64,000 nt of DNA from CADCWK01 sp965218235 (GCA_965218235.1 OZ244596.1:930001-994000); one strand, 5' to 3'; positions 52,024 to 61,385 are shown, counted from the first letter of the stretch. Notes: generated by a model from the letters alone, not told the origin. A program made the numbers and translations.

Positions 52024-53799
52024 ATGACGGCTGATGGCCGAAGACGACCCAGCGCCACCTCGATCATCTTCCCCACTGGGTCCGCCTCGTCGAACAGCCA
52101 GCCTGCCGGATCGTCCTCCGAAGCGACCACTTCGCCGCCCGCCGATCGATGGAACGGGCAGACCCTGCTCGCGGCGATGCGGCTGGCCGCCGGGGATCTG
52201 CACGCCGAGCGGGCGACGATCAACGCATTGAACGTCTTCCCGGTCCCGGACGGCGACACCGGTACGAACATGGATCTGACCGTCGCCGCCGCCCTCGACG
52301 AGGCGGCGGCGCTGGCCGACCAGCCGGATGCCTCGGCGTCCGCGGTCGCGGCGAAGCTGGCCAGGGGGGCGCTGCTCGGCGCCCGCGGCAACTCCGGCGT
52401 GATCCTGTCGCAGATCTTCCGCGGCCTCGCCCAGGGGATGGCCCGCAAGACCGCGATCGAACCACGCGACCTGGCCCGGTCGTTCGCGGCGGCCTCCGAG
52501 ATGGCCTATAGCGCCGTGCTGAAACCGGTCGAGGGGACGATGCTGACGGTGATCCGCGGCGCCAGCGACGGGGCGGCGGTCGCGGCCGGAACCACCGGAG
52601 CGACGATCCCCGACATCCTAACCAGCGCCCTCGCCAGCGCCGAGGCGGCCCTCGCCAGCACGCCGAGCCTGCTCACGATCCTGCGAGAGGCCGGTGTCGT
52701 CGATGCCGGTGGGCAGGGCGTCGTCGTCCTGATCGCCGGCCTGGACCGCCATGCCCGCGGTATCGCCGTGCCGGCCCGGCCCATCCCCGCTCCGCCGGTC
52801 GCCCTCGCCGATGTCGCCTTCGACGAGACGCTCATCGACGTCCACGGCAGCGATGACTACGGCTACTGCACCAACTTCCTCGTCATCGGGACCGGCATCG
52901 ACGTCACGGCCGCCCGTGGGCACATGGCGACGCTGGGTGATTCCGCCGTCATCGTCGGCGACGACACCGCGCTCAAGGTCCATATCCACTCCGGCAACCC
53001 CGGTCTGGTGCTGGACTACGCCCTGTCGCTCGGCGCCCTGACCGGAATCAGAATCGACAACATGCAGGAACAGACCCGGGCGCTCCGCGCGGCCGCGCCG
53101 GAATCGATTCCCGGGTCGACAGCCCGACCAGCGACGCCGTTCGGCCGGCAGGTCGTCCTCGGCGTCGCGGGCGGCGCCGGGCTCGCCAAAGCCCTCCGCT
53201 CGATGGGCGCGACGGTCGTGATCGACGGCGGCGCGACGATGAACCCGAGCACCGAGGAGATCCTGGCGGCGGTCGAGGCCAGCGACGCCGCCGAGGTGAT
53301 TCTCCTGCCCAACCACCCCAACGTGATCATGGCCGCCAACCAGGTCCGCGATCTGACCGAGCGCTCGCTCCGGATCGTCCCGACCCGCTCCGTCCCGCAG
53401 GGCATCGCGGCGCTGAGCGCCTTCAACGCCGACGCCGACCTCGCGACCAACGTCGCGGCGATGAGCGCGGCGATGGCTCACGTCCACACCATTCAGATGT
53501 CGACGGCCGCCAGGGACGCCACGATCGACGGCATCGCCGTCCGAGCCGGGCAGGCGATCCTGCTGATCGATGGCGACCTCGTCGCGGCCGACGACGACGA
53601 CCGGGCGCTGCTCGGCCGCACCCTCGCCGACAATCGCTTCGCCGGGACGGAGCTGGTCACGATCTACACCGGCCTCGACGCGAGCGACGAGGAGATCGCC
53701 GGCCTGACTGGCTTCGTCTCGGGCATCCTGCCCGAAGCCGACGTTGAGATCCACGCCGGCGGCCAGGAGCTCTACCACTTCATCATCTCGCTGGAGTAG
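52024..53799 (+). CDS. fakA: Fatty acid kinase A-like (DhaL/YloV) protein
   Basis: A 591-residue protein of the FakA/YloV family. These phosphorylate fatty acids bound to a DegV-type FakB partner. The N-terminal DhaL ATP-binding domain shows ERATINALNVFPVPDGDTGT then NMDLT (Asp metal ligands) and ARGALLGARGNSGVILSQIF. It also has KPVEGTMLTVIRGA and GVVDAGGQG. The central part has YGYCTNFLV and KVHIHSGNPG, and the C-terminal domain has LLPNHPNVIMAA and QELYHFIISLE. AGGAG lies 11 nt before ATG 52024. A DegV-family gene lies 2.6 kb downstream on the same strand, separated by polX. Confidence 0.9.
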   Translation: MTADGRRRPSATSIIFPTGSASSNSQPAGSSSEATTSPPADRWNGQTLLAAMRLAAGDLHAERATINALNVFPVPDGDTGTNMDLTVAAALDEAAALADQPDASASAVAAKLARGALLGARGNSGVILSQIFRGLAQGMARKTAIEPRDLARSFAAASEMAYSAVLKPVEGTMLTVIRGASDGAAVAAGTTGATIPDILTSALASAEAALASTPSLLTILREAGVVDAGGQGVVVLIAGLDRHARGIAVPARPIPAPPVALADVAFDETLIDVHGSDDYGYCTNFLVIGTGIDVTAARGHMATLGDSAVIVGDDTALKVHIHSGNPGLVLDYALSLGALTGIRIDNMQEQTRALRAAAPESIPGSTARPATPFGRQVVLGVAGGAGLAKALRSMGATVVIDGGATMNPSTEEILAAVEASDAAEVILLPNHPNVIMAANQVRDLTERSLRIVPTRSVPQGIAALSAFNADADLATNVAAMSAAMAHVHTIQMSTAARDATIDGIAVRAGQAILLIDGDLVAADDDDRALLGRTLADNRFAGTELVTIYTGLDASDEEIAGLTGFVSGILPEADVEIHAGGQELYHFIISLE

Positions 53800-53842
53800 T
53801 CCGGGGGGTCACTAATTAGCCTCGAATGCGTTGGCCGCCGAG

Positions 53843-53912
53843 AAGGCCCCTCCCCAACCCCTCCCCCGCTCGACTCGTCGCTGCGGCTCCTCATCGCCGG
53901 GAGAGGGGCTTC
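53843..53912 (-). repeat. Second dispersed repeat family, copy B
   Basis: The reverse complement matches 27051-27117: agcccctctc, cgatgaggag and ggggaggggttggggagggg in the same order and spacing. Confidence 0.8.
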
Positions 53913-53961
53913 ATGCTGGTCGGCTTCGCCTTCCCGCGGTAGGCGGCGTTGCCCCTCTCGT

Positions 53962-54108
53962 GACGGGTGATGCATATTGTTCTTCAGACGCGTACGTTCG
54001 GTGTCACCGGAACATCGTCGCAGGGACCCGGTCGAGTTGGTTTCAGAAGCATGGCTGCCAGAGCAGGCATTTTGACGGCGACCTGCAAACAATATGCATC
54101 ACCCGTCT
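53962..54108. mobile_element. 147-bp MITE-like element with 20-bp perfect inverted repeats and TCGT target duplication
   Basis: The ends gacgggtgatgcatattgtt (53962-53981) and its exact reverse complement (54089-54108) enclose 107 bp of noncoding sequence. tcgt flanks both sides directly (53958-53961 and 54109-54112), as expected for a 4-bp target-site duplication. It carries no gene, so it would need a transposase supplied elsewhere. It is inserted next to a GC-rich dispersed repeat. Confidence 0.85.
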
Positions 54109-54185
54109 CGTAAGGGCGACGCTTGCGAGCCCGGCCGCCGCAGCGGCCATCTCCGATAGGGCGAAAGCTGGCGCACAGGGTTCGA
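54109..54185 (-). repeat. Copy of dispersed GC-rich intergenic repeat
   Basis: Contains the 16-bp core ggccgccgcagcggcc at 54133-54148. Bases 54125-54151 are identical over 27 bp to 59977-60003. A degenerate relative lies at 54311-54372. Confidence 0.85.
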
Positions 54186-54365
54186 CCGCGTTCGTGGGTA
54201 ACGAGTTGTTCGCCTTGCGGCCAATGCCTCATTATCCTGAACCGAACGCCACTCCCACTCAAGTGCGACATTTCATCCGACACGATTGAACCCAGTCTGC
54301 GGTCTCACCTGGCGACGATGGCCGCTACGGCGGCCCGGGCGCGCAAGCCCGTGCCGCAGCGGCAC

Positions 54366-56105
54366 TCACGTCCCACCTTTGCAGTTTCGCTTGAGACGAC
54401 CGAGCAACTCATCGAGCGGCAGCGTGTTGAGCACCCTGTCCGGCGACGCCCAGGCCCGCTGGGCGACGCCGACGCCGTAGGTCTGGTTGTCGAGGCCGTC
54501 GGGCGCGTGGGCGTCGGAATCCACCGAGAGCGTGCAGCCGGCGGCGATGGCGGCGCGGGCGTGGGTGTCGCGCAGATCGAGACGATCCGGCTCGCCGTCG
54601 ATCTCCAGGACGGTGCCGGTCGTCGCGGCTTCGGCATAGAGCCGTCCCATGTCGAAGTCGCCTCCCGGCCGGCCACCGACGATCCGGCCGGTCGGGTGGG
54701 CCAGCACGTCGACCAGCGGGTGCCGGATCGCCGTCAGGGCGCGCTCGGTCAGCCGCTCCCGCTCCTGCCCCAGACTGGAATGGAGCGCGGCGACGACAAG
54801 GTCGAGGTTGGCGAGGACATCGTCCGGCAGGTCCAGCGACCCATCGGCCTTCACCTCCAGCTCGATCCCCTGCAGGACCCGGAATGGCGCCAGCTCGTCA
54901 TTGACCTGGTCGATCTCCCGCCGCTGCTCGCGGAGCCGCTCCGGCGTGAGGCCGTTCGCGATCGCCAGCCCGCGCGAGTGATCGGTGATGGCGAGATACT
55001 CGTGCCCGCGATCCCGGGCGGCGATCGCCATCTCCCGAACCGTGGCGTGCCCGTCGGACCACTCGGTGTGGCAGTGCAGGTCGCCCCGCAGGTCGCCGAG
55101 GGTCAGGACCTGGGGCAGCTTGCCTTTCAGAGCCAGGTCGATCTCGTCGCCGCCGGCCCGCATCGGCGGCGGGATGACCTGCATCCCAAAGTGGGCGTAG
55201 ACCTCCTCCTCGGTGGCGAAGGTGGTCAGGTCTCCCCCCGCGGTGTAACCATACTCGCTCAGCCGCCCGCCCCGCGCGATCGCCAGGTCCCGGATCCGGA
55301 TGTCGTGGTACTTGTCCCCGGTGACGTGGAACAGCAGCGCCCCCCAGTGCTTCGGCGGCAAGACCCAGAGGTCGGCCGCGATTCCACGATTGAGCTGGAC
55401 GCGGCACCGGGTCGGCCCGCGGGACTCGATCCGGGAGACGCCCCTGAGCGCGACGAAGGCCGCGACGACGGCCTCCGGGTCGTCGGCTGCGGCGACGATA
55501 TCGAGGTCGCCAACGGTCTCGCGGAAGCGCCGCGCACTCCCGGCGATCTCGATCCGCTCGATCCCCGGCGCCGCCTCCCGCAGCTGACCGATCAGGTCGA
55601 GCGCCAGTTCCCGAGCCGACCCCAGCGGCAGGCGGCCATCGTCATCGCCGTGCAGTGTCGCGAGCCCCTGGGCGATCCGCTTCGTCTCGCCCGCCCCCAG
55701 GAGCCCTTCCGCCCGGCCATCCTCCAGCGCGACCCGCAGGTCGGCGAGGCTGTCCACGCCGAGTTCAGCATGAAGCCGCTGGGCGCGCTTCGGGCCGATA
55801 CCGGGAACAGCCAGCAACTCCGCGACACCACGGGGCGTCTTCCGCTCGGCCTCGTCCAGCGCCTTCGTGGCGCCGCCGTCGAGCAGCTCCCCGATCTTGG
55901 ACGTGATCGTGTTGCCGACACCGGGAATCCTGCCCAGCCCATCACGGTCGCGGATCGTCGCCAGCGGCTCGGACAGCCCCATGATCGTCTCGGCCGCGCG
56001 CCGGTAGGCGCCGACCTTGAACGCCGACTCCCCCTGGATCTCGAGCAGGTCACCGAGCAGTTCGAAGGCCCTGGCGATCTCGGCGTTGTCCATGGAACCG
56101 GCCAT
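54366..56105 (-). CDS. polX: DNA polymerase/3'-5' exonuclease PolX
   Basis: A 579-residue family X DNA polymerase with a C-terminal PHP nuclease, active in DNA gap repair. The N-terminal helix-hairpin-helix region has GLGRIPGVGNTITSKI and LLAVPGIGPKRAQRLH. The polymerase active site is EIAGSARRFRETVGDLDIV (two Asp) plus IAADLWVL (third Asp). The PHP domain (from about 335) has GDLHCHTEWSDGHAT, LAITDHSRG, then HSSLGQER, LAHPTGR and SVDSDAH. ATG at 56105 has GGAG 9 nt upstream. It is divergent from the degV gene and separates it from fakA. Confidence 0.93.
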   Translation of the reverse strand: MAGSMDNAEIARAFELLGDLLEIQGESAFKVGAYRRAAETIMGLSEPLATIRDRDGLGRIPGVGNTITSKIGELLDGGATKALDEAERKTPRGVAELLAVPGIGPKRAQRLHAELGVDSLADLRVALEDGRAEGLLGAGETKRIAQGLATLHGDDDGRLPLGSARELALDLIGQLREAAPGIERIEIAGSARRFRETVGDLDIVAAADDPEAVVAAFVALRGVSRIESRGPTRCRVQLNRGIAADLWVLPPKHWGALLFHVTGDKYHDIRIRDLAIARGGRLSEYGYTAGGDLTTFATEEEVYAHFGMQVIPPPMRAGGDEIDLALKGKLPQVLTLGDLRGDLHCHTEWSDGHATVREMAIAARDRGHEYLAITDHSRGLAIANGLTPERLREQRREIDQVNDELAPFRVLQGIELEVKADGSLDLPDDVLANLDLVVAALHSSLGQERERLTERALTAIRHPLVDVLAHPTGRIVGGRPGGDFDMGRLYAEAATTGTVLEIDGEPDRLDLRDTHARAAIAAGCTLSVDSDAHAPDGLDNQTYGVGVAQRAWASPDRVLNTLPLDELLGRLKRNCKGGT

Positions 56106-56376
56106 CCGCGTCGTCTCCCTCGGTGATCCCTGCCGGGCAATCGGATGGACGTATTGCCGGGATCTCGGCAGTCGCCTGGCCAGAGCCAATCGGCTGGGCA
56201 GACGGACGCTCCGATGCATCCGGGGATGGCGGATCGAGCCCACAATGACACTATGCTACGGTAATCCGAACCATCCGGCGATCCGGACGTCGATCGACGA
56301 CAACACATACGAGTCACCCCGCCCCCGTTCTCACCGACCTGGCCGGTCCCGCCCCAGAACCGGAGAGTTCCCCAGC

Positions 56377-57222
56377 ATGGTCAGCCGCCCTGTCGTCATC
56401 GTGGTCGACTCGACGCTCGACGTCCCGGCCAGCGTCGCGGTCGATCTTGGCATCCAGATCATCCCGCTCAACGTCCAGTTCGGCGACGAGACATTCCTGG
56501 ATCAGGTCGAGATCTCGTCGGACGAGTTCGTCCAGCGGCTGAAGGCGAGCCCGGAGCTGCCGAAATCATCCCAGCCGCCCCCGGCCCGCTTCGAGGAGGC
56601 CTTCCGGGCGGCGACCGAGTCCGGCCACGATGTCCTCTGCCTGACGCTCTCGACCGAGCTGTCCGGCACGTACAACAGCGCGCGCCTCGCCGCCGAGGCA
56701 TTCGACCCGGAGCACGTCCGGGTGATCGACTCCCGCTCGGTCTCGATCGGCGGCGGCTTCATCGCGATCGCCGCCGCCCGGGCCGTTCGGGGCGGGGCCA
56801 GCCTGGTCGACGCCGTAGCGCTGGCGGAGTCGATGCCGCCGCGGATCGCCCTCTACGCCGCGCTGGACACGCTGGAGTTCCTCCACAAGGGCGGCAGGAT
56901 CGGCCGGGCGTCGGCCCTGGTCGGCTCGCTCCTGAGCATCAAGCCGATCGTTCAGATCCGCGACGGCCAGGTCCTGCCGGTCGAGCGGGTCCGGACCTGG
57001 CGCAAGGCGCTGGACCGGCTGGCAACGCTGGCCGGCGAGCACGCCCCGGCCGAGGACCTCGGCGTCATGCACGTCGGCAACCTGTCCGACGCCGAGCGAC
57101 TGGCGCAACGGATCGCCCCGGTCGTCACGTCCGGGGAGGTCCTGCTCGGGCAGCTCGGTCCTGTGGTCGCGACCTACGGCGGCCCCGGCCTCGTCGGCGT
57201 CGTCGTGGTCGAGCAGGGGTGA
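56377..57222 (+). CDS. DegV family fatty-acid-binding protein (FakB-like)
   Basis: A 281-residue DegV-fold protein that binds a fatty acid and presents it to FakA. The N-terminus VVIVVDSTLDVPASVAVDLG and IQIIPLNVQFGDETFLD are typical. Lipid-site motifs are PKSSQPPPARFEEAF and LTLSTELSGTYNSARLAAE, with IDSRSVSIGGGFIAIAA and LHKGGRIGRASALVGSLLSI. GGAGAG lies before the ATG at 56377. A FakA-like kinase lies 2.6 kb upstream on the same strand and is the likely partner. recG follows closely downstream. Confidence 0.9.
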   Translation: MVSRPVVIVVDSTLDVPASVAVDLGIQIIPLNVQFGDETFLDQVEISSDEFVQRLKASPELPKSSQPPPARFEEAFRAATESGHDVLCLTLSTELSGTYNSARLAAEAFDPEHVRVIDSRSVSIGGGFIAIAAARAVRGGASLVDAVALAESMPPRIALYAALDTLEFLHKGGRIGRASALVGSLLSIKPIVQIRDGQVLPVERVRTWRKALDRLATLAGEHAPAEDLGVMHVGNLSDAERLAQRIAPVVTSGEVLLGQLGPVVATYGGPGLVGVVVVEQG

Positions 57223-57378
57223 GTTCGTCACCCGCTCATCGGCCCGACCGTTGCGGTCCGACCGGCTCCCCGTCGGCGTGTTCCGGCCCGATCGACGCGG
57301 TAAAATGGTCATCTACACAGACCCGATCCCCCAGCGAACTCCGACCGCTTCCCGGGCGGCGGCGCAGAGAGCAGCCGC

Positions 57379-59919
57379 GTGGCGACACGACCTATCCCCC
57401 GAGACAGTTCCCCCGCCCAGACCGTCGAGGCCGCACTGGAATCGCTCCGGGTCCTCTGGCGCGACGGTCTGACGACTAGCCGGCTCGAAGTCGCCCGGGC
57501 CACCAGCAAGGTCCAGGCGATGCAGTCGTGGGCGCCGACGACCGACACCAGCACCCGTATCCGCGTCCTCGGAGACCGGCTCCAGGCCTATCGCCTACTC
57601 GACGAGACGGCCCGGGCGGCGGAACTCAAGGCGCTGGCCGCCGAGATCACGGCGATCTCGGCCGACCTGAAGTTCGTCACGGCCGCCCCGGTTCCCGTCG
57701 GGCTGCTCGACGGCGCGATCAGCGCCACCCGGGCGGGAGCCCGTGAGCCGAAGCCAGCGCCGCCTGCCCCCACCCCACGGGCCGCGACGCCGCGAGCCGC
57801 CAGCGCCGTCCCGCAACTCAAGCCGGAGTCGCCCGTCACCGCCCTGCCGCACGTCGGCGATGTCATGGCGAAGAAGCTCCTCGCCCACAAGCACCCGATG
57901 GAGACGCTCGGCGACGTCATCGCCCTCGCGCCGAGCCGACACATCGACTTCTCCCGAACGACCACGGTCAGCGAGGCCATTCGCGAGATGCACCGCGAGT
58001 TCGGCCGGCCGGCGGGGTTCGAGGTCACGGTCCGCGGCGAGATCACGAAGATCCAGGACAACAGCTTCGCCAAACCACCCCGGATCACCATCACCATCAA
58101 CGACGGCACCGGCGGTCTCAAGGTCACCTGGTTCAACTCGTTCATGGGTCGCCAGCTGACCGTCGGCGACGAGCTCGTCGTCAGTGGCGCCCTCGAGGAC
58201 GGCTTCGGCTCGTTTGGCATGACCAGCCCGGAGTGGGAGTACGCCCACCGGGCCGGCCTCTCGACCGGCCGGATCGTGCCGGTCTACCCGCTGACCAAGG
58301 GCCTCTCCCAGAAGGGCCTGCGGTCGCTCACCCGGGGCGCCCTCGACGCGACGCGCGGCCGGCTCTACGACCCGCTGCCCGAGACGATCCGGCGCAGGGT
58401 CGGGCTCCTGCCGCTCTGGGACGCCTACGAGCGGATCCATTACCCGGCCGACGACGAGCAGCTCCACGCCGGTCAGCGCCGCCTCGCCTTCGACGATCTC
58501 TTCTACCTCCAGCTCGGCTATCTGATCCAGCGGCGCGACCGCCAGTCCGGCGGCGGCGTCCCGCTGACGGTCGAGCGACCGATCCTCGACGCCTTCCTCG
58601 GCGGGCTGCCCTTCACCCTGACCAGTGACCAGCGGAAGGTCCTCGCCGAGATCGAGCGCGACCTGGCGGCCGATGTCCCGATGTCCCGCCTGCTCCAGGG
58701 CGACGTTGGTTCGGGCAAGACCGTCGTTGCCGCGGCGGCCGCCATGATCGCGACCGCCAACGGCTACCAGGCCGCGATCATGGCGCCGACCGAGATCCTC
58801 GCCGAGCAGCACGAGCGCAACCTGCGGACGCTCTTCGACGGGCTTCCCGAGGCGCTCCGTCCGACGGTCGGCCTGCTGACCGGCAGCACGAAGGCCCGCC
58901 AGCGCCGCGGCCTGCTGGAGTCGCTCGCCGCGGGTCACCTGCAGATCCTCGTCGGGACGCACGCGATCATCCAGCCGGCCGTCCTGTACGACCGGCTCGC
59001 CGTCGCCGTCGTCGACGAGCAGCACCGCTTCGGCGTCAAACAGCGCGGCGAACTCGCCCTCAAGGGCACGGGTGCCTCGCCGCACGTCCTCGCCATGACC
59101 GCCACGCCGATCCCGCGGACGCTCAACCTCGTCGTCCACGGCGACCTCGACGTCTCCGTGATCGCCGAGCGGCCGCCTGGCCGGATCCCGATCGAGACGC
59201 GGCGCTACCGGGCGTCCGAGCGCGAGGCGGCCTACGACCTCGTCCGGCGGGAGGTCGACCAGGGCCGCCAGGTCTTCGTGATCTGCCCGCTGGTCGAGGA
59301 GTCCGAGCAGATCGAAGCGAAGGCCGCGACCGCCGAGGCCGAGCGCCTCCAGCGGGACGTCTTCCCGGAGCTGCGGGTCGAGCTGCTCCACGGCAGAATG
59401 GCGGCGAAGCAAAAGGACGCCGTCATGACCGCCTTCCGGGACCGCGAGGCCGACATCCTCGTCGCGACCTCGGTGATCGAGGTCGGCATCGACATCCCGA
59501 ACGCGACGGTGATGATGATCGAGGGTTCGGAGCGGTTCGGGCTGGCCCAGCTTCACCAGTTCCGCGGACGCGTCGGCCGGGGCGGGCACCGCTCGTACTG
59601 CCTGCTGCTCTCCGACAACGAGGCCGGCGACGGCGACTCGCGGCTGGAGGCGATGATCGAGAGTGACGACGGCTTCGTCCTCGCCGAGCGCGACCTCGAC
59701 CTGCGCGGCCCCGGCGACTTCCTCGGCACCCGCCAGAGCGGCCTGCCCGAGCTGAGCTGGCTGGCCGAGAGCTTCGACACCCGCCTGCTCGACGCCGCCC
59801 GCTCCGTCGCCGAGGCCCTCCTCACCGACGACCCACACCTCGACCACCCGGACAACAAGGCGGTCGCCGACGAGCTGCAAGGGTTCTGGGAGCGGACCGG
59901 CGTCGGCGTCACCCCGTAA
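57379..59919 (+). CDS. recG: ATP-dependent DNA helicase RecG
   Basis: An 846-residue superfamily 2 helicase that remodels stalled forks and branched DNA. The N-terminal extension of about 130 residues precedes the wedge (OB) domain with VRGEITKIQDNSFAKPPRIT. Helicase motifs are LLQGDVGSGKTVVAAAA (motif I), MAPTEILAEQH (Ia), VVDEQHRFGVKQR (II, DEQH) and MTATPIPRTL (III). IEVGIDIPNATVMMIEGSER (V) and QLHQFRGRVGRGGHRSYCLL (VI) follow. The start is GTG at 57379. It lies downstream of the degV gene, the usual degV-recG neighbourhood. Confidence 0.94.
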   Translation: MATRPIPRDSSPAQTVEAALESLRVLWRDGLTTSRLEVARATSKVQAMQSWAPTTDTSTRIRVLGDRLQAYRLLDETARAAELKALAAEITAISADLKFVTAAPVPVGLLDGAISATRAGAREPKPAPPAPTPRAATPRAASAVPQLKPESPVTALPHVGDVMAKKLLAHKHPMETLGDVIALAPSRHIDFSRTTTVSEAIREMHREFGRPAGFEVTVRGEITKIQDNSFAKPPRITITINDGTGGLKVTWFNSFMGRQLTVGDELVVSGALEDGFGSFGMTSPEWEYAHRAGLSTGRIVPVYPLTKGLSQKGLRSLTRGALDATRGRLYDPLPETIRRRVGLLPLWDAYERIHYPADDEQLHAGQRRLAFDDLFYLQLGYLIQRRDRQSGGGVPLTVERPILDAFLGGLPFTLTSDQRKVLAEIERDLAADVPMSRLLQGDVGSGKTVVAAAAAMIATANGYQAAIMAPTEILAEQHERNLRTLFDGLPEALRPTVGLLTGSTKARQRRGLLESLAAGHLQILVGTHAIIQPAVLYDRLAVAVVDEQHRFGVKQRGELALKGTGASPHVLAMTATPIPRTLNLVVHGDLDVSVIAERPPGRIPIETRRYRASEREAAYDLVRREVDQGRQVFVICPLVEESEQIEAKAATAEAERLQRDVFPELRVELLHGRMAAKQKDAVMTAFRDREADILVATSVIEVGIDIPNATVMMIEGSERFGLAQLHQFRGRVGRGGHRSYCLLLSDNEAGDGDSRLEAMIESDDGFVLAERDLDLRGPGDFLGTRQSGLPELSWLAESFDTRLLDAARSVAEALLTDDPHLDHPDNKAVADELQGFWERTGVGVTP

Positions 59920-59947
59920 CGGCACAGCAACCGCCGCAGCGTCCGTC

Positions 59948-60126
59948 GTTGTAGGGGCGACGCTCTCGGTTCGCTGGCGAGCCCGGCCGCCGCAGCGGCC
60001 ATCGCCCTGCAGGGCGATAACCGGCTGCGCATCCAACCGATTCCAATGAACATACGGATTGGCAAGACAGTGGCGCCTGACGGCGCGGCAGCGCAGCGAG
60101 CAACGCCAGCGAAGCGCGAGCCATGT
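59948..60126 (-). repeat. Copy (two parts) of dispersed GC-rich intergenic repeat
   Basis: 59948-60020 carries gtaggggcgacgctc and the 16-bp core ggccgccgcagcggcc (59985-60000). 60068-60126 carries tggcgcctgacggcgcgg and agcgaagcgcgagcc, resembling 42926-42933 and 43009-43020. Confidence 0.8.
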
Positions 60127-60146
60127 CCCCACAGAACAGGCAACTG

Positions 60147-60174
60147 CCGCCATCGCTCCGCCAGGCGATGGCGG
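60147..60174 (+). terminator. Perfect 10-bp hairpin downstream of recG
   Basis: ccgccatcgc pairs fully with gcgatggcgg around an 8-nt loop. It has no T-run and lies 230 bp after recG. It may be a terminator or the end of a repeat. Confidence 0.4.
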
Positions 60175-60227
60175 CGTTCATTACTGGCACGTTCCTTGAA
60201 CTCGATGCACCGCCTCAAATATCGTTC

Positions 60228-60257
60228 TTGAATTATATACGTCTCGCCTGATATTAT
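60228..60257 (+). promoter_or_regulatory. Promoter of the arsR-type gene, probably leaderless
   Basis: ttgaat (60228-60233), an 18-bp spacer and tattat (60252-60257) in an AT-rich patch. The expected start point falls at or next to the ATG at 60265. No ribosome-binding site precedes that ATG. Confidence 0.5.
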
Positions 60258-60264
60258 CGCCGCC

Positions 60265-60669
60265 ATGCACGTCTTCGAGGTCCTTGGCGACCCCGTCCGG
60301 CGCCGGATCATGGAACTTCTCGCTGAAGGCGAGCTCTCCGCTGGTGAGGTCGGTGCGGTCGTCCAGCAGGAGTTCGGGATCTCCCAGCCGGGTGTCTCGC
60401 AGCATCTCCGCACCCTGCGCGACACCGGCTTCACGACGGTCCGCGCTGTCGGGACCCGGCGGCTCTACGCCGTCAACCCGACGCCGCTGAAGGAAGCCGA
60501 CCGCTGGCTCAGCCGCTACCGGCGCTTCTGGACCCAGAGTCTCGACGCCCTCGGCGACGAGATGGTCCGGGGACAGCGGGACCGGGATGACAAGGACCTG
60601 GACGAGATGGGCACATCTGAGCGGACCCGTCTCCGACATCGAGCACCCCAGCGCAGAGAGGACCCATGA
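60265..60669 (+). CDS. ArsR family transcriptional regulator
   Basis: A 134-residue winged helix-turn-helix protein. DPVRRRIMELLAEGELSAGE and FGISQPGVSQHLRTLRDTGF form the ArsR recognition unit, followed by the wing VRAVGTRRLYAVN. No metal-binding cysteine pair is present, so it is the type found with SRPBCC/AHSA1 proteins rather than a metal sensor. The ATG lies close to the predicted transcription start, suggesting a leaderless message. Its stop overlaps the next gene by 4 bp (ATGA). Probably represses its own two-gene operon. Confidence 0.88.
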   Translation: MHVFEVLGDPVRRRIMELLAEGELSAGEVGAVVQQEFGISQPGVSQHLRTLRDTGFTTVRAVGTRRLYAVNPTPLKEADRWLSRYRRFWTQSLDALGDEMVRGQRDRDDKDLDEMGTSERTRLRHRAPQRREDP

Positions 60670-61286
60670 CTGAGCAGACCGGTACCAGCACCGAGCCCCA
60701 CCGCGCGGTCGGCCCGTGCCAGATCGCGGCCGATGACGCCCCGATCATCCACTATGTGAAGCGTTCGTCCGAGGAAGCAGCGCCAATGGAGAATCAACCG
60801 ACTGGACGCCTCTGGATCGACCGCGACGCGTACGGCGTCACCTTCGACCGCCTCTTCCCGGTGCCCATCGCGGCGCTCTGGGGATGGGTCACGGAGCCGG
60901 CCAAACTCGCCCGGTGGTTCAGCCCGGTGTCGGGTGACCTGACGGTGGACGGTGCGTACACGATTGACTTCGGCGAGGACACTGGCGGCGGGACCATCCA
61001 ACGGTGTAACCCGACGAGCGGCTTCAGCGTCACCTGGGACCATGCGGGCGAGCCGTCCGGCCTCGTGACGGTGGCGCTCCACGTAGTCGAGCCGGAGCAG
61101 ACCCGCCTCGTCCTCGAGCACCGTCAGCTACCGGCGAACCAGACGGCTGGCCACGCCGCCGGCTGGCACAGCTACCTGGATCGCCTGGCGGAATCCATCT
61201 CCGGGGGCACCCTGGCCGAGTGGTGGCCCCGCTGGGAAGAAGTCATCGACGGCTACAGGTCGCAGTACCGGGCGCTCACCGGATAG
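60666..61286 (+). CDS. SRPBCC (AHSA1-like) domain protein
   Basis: Two starts are possible. ATG at 60666 is coupled to the ArsR stop and has AGAGAGG upstream. ATG at 60786 has GAGGAAG and begins directly before the domain. The AHSA1 fold is clear in both: VTFDRLFPVPIAALWGWVTE, PAKLARWFSPVSGDL, then SVTWDHAGEPSGLVTVALHV and HAAGWHSYLDRLAESISGG. These proteins bind hydrophobic ligands; the function is unknown. The ArsR-SRPBCC pairing is a common operon type. The first 40 residues of the longer form are polar and may not be translated. Confidence 0.85.
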   Translation: MTEQTGTSTEPHRAVGPCQIAADDAPIIHYVKRSSEEAAPMENQPTGRLWIDRDAYGVTFDRLFPVPIAALWGWVTEPAKLARWFSPVSGDLTVDGAYTIDFGEDTGGGTIQRCNPTSGFSVTWDHAGEPSGLVTVALHVVEPEQTRLVLEHRQLPANQTAGHAAGWHSYLDRLAESISGGTLAEWWPRWEEVIDGYRSQYRALTG

Positions 61287-61385
61287 CTCATGCCGGTAGC
61301 GCGGCCATCCTGGTCGAACGTATCCTGGCAAGCGTCCAGCCTGGCTGGCACGGATGCCCGAAACGTCGCCGACCAGGATGGCTGC

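Larger units (their letters stand above)
53800..54365. other. Intergenic gap filled with repeats
   Basis: About 570 bp between convergent fakA and polX. It holds a copy of the second repeat family, a complete MITE-like element and GC-rich repeat copies (separate entries). No gene is recognised. Confidence 0.7.
59920..60264. other. Intergenic gap with dispersed repeats and a hairpin
   Basis: About 345 bp after recG. It contains GC-rich repeat copies (59948-60126) and a strong hairpin (60147-60174). The AT-rich promoter of the ArsR gene lies at its end. Confidence 0.65.

Noticed and set aside
53831..54289. 152-codon frame across the repeats downstream of fakA
   Set aside because: It runs through the MITE-like element and two repeat copies. 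The translation has no protein character.
57595..60153. 852-codon open frame antisense to recG, and similar long antisense frames (3657-5933, 40317-42956, 47014-49224, 6571-8316)
   Set aside because: High GC removes stops in the antisense frames of long genes. The translations are Arg/Gly/Asp-rich without domains, and the opposite strand encodes well-known proteins.
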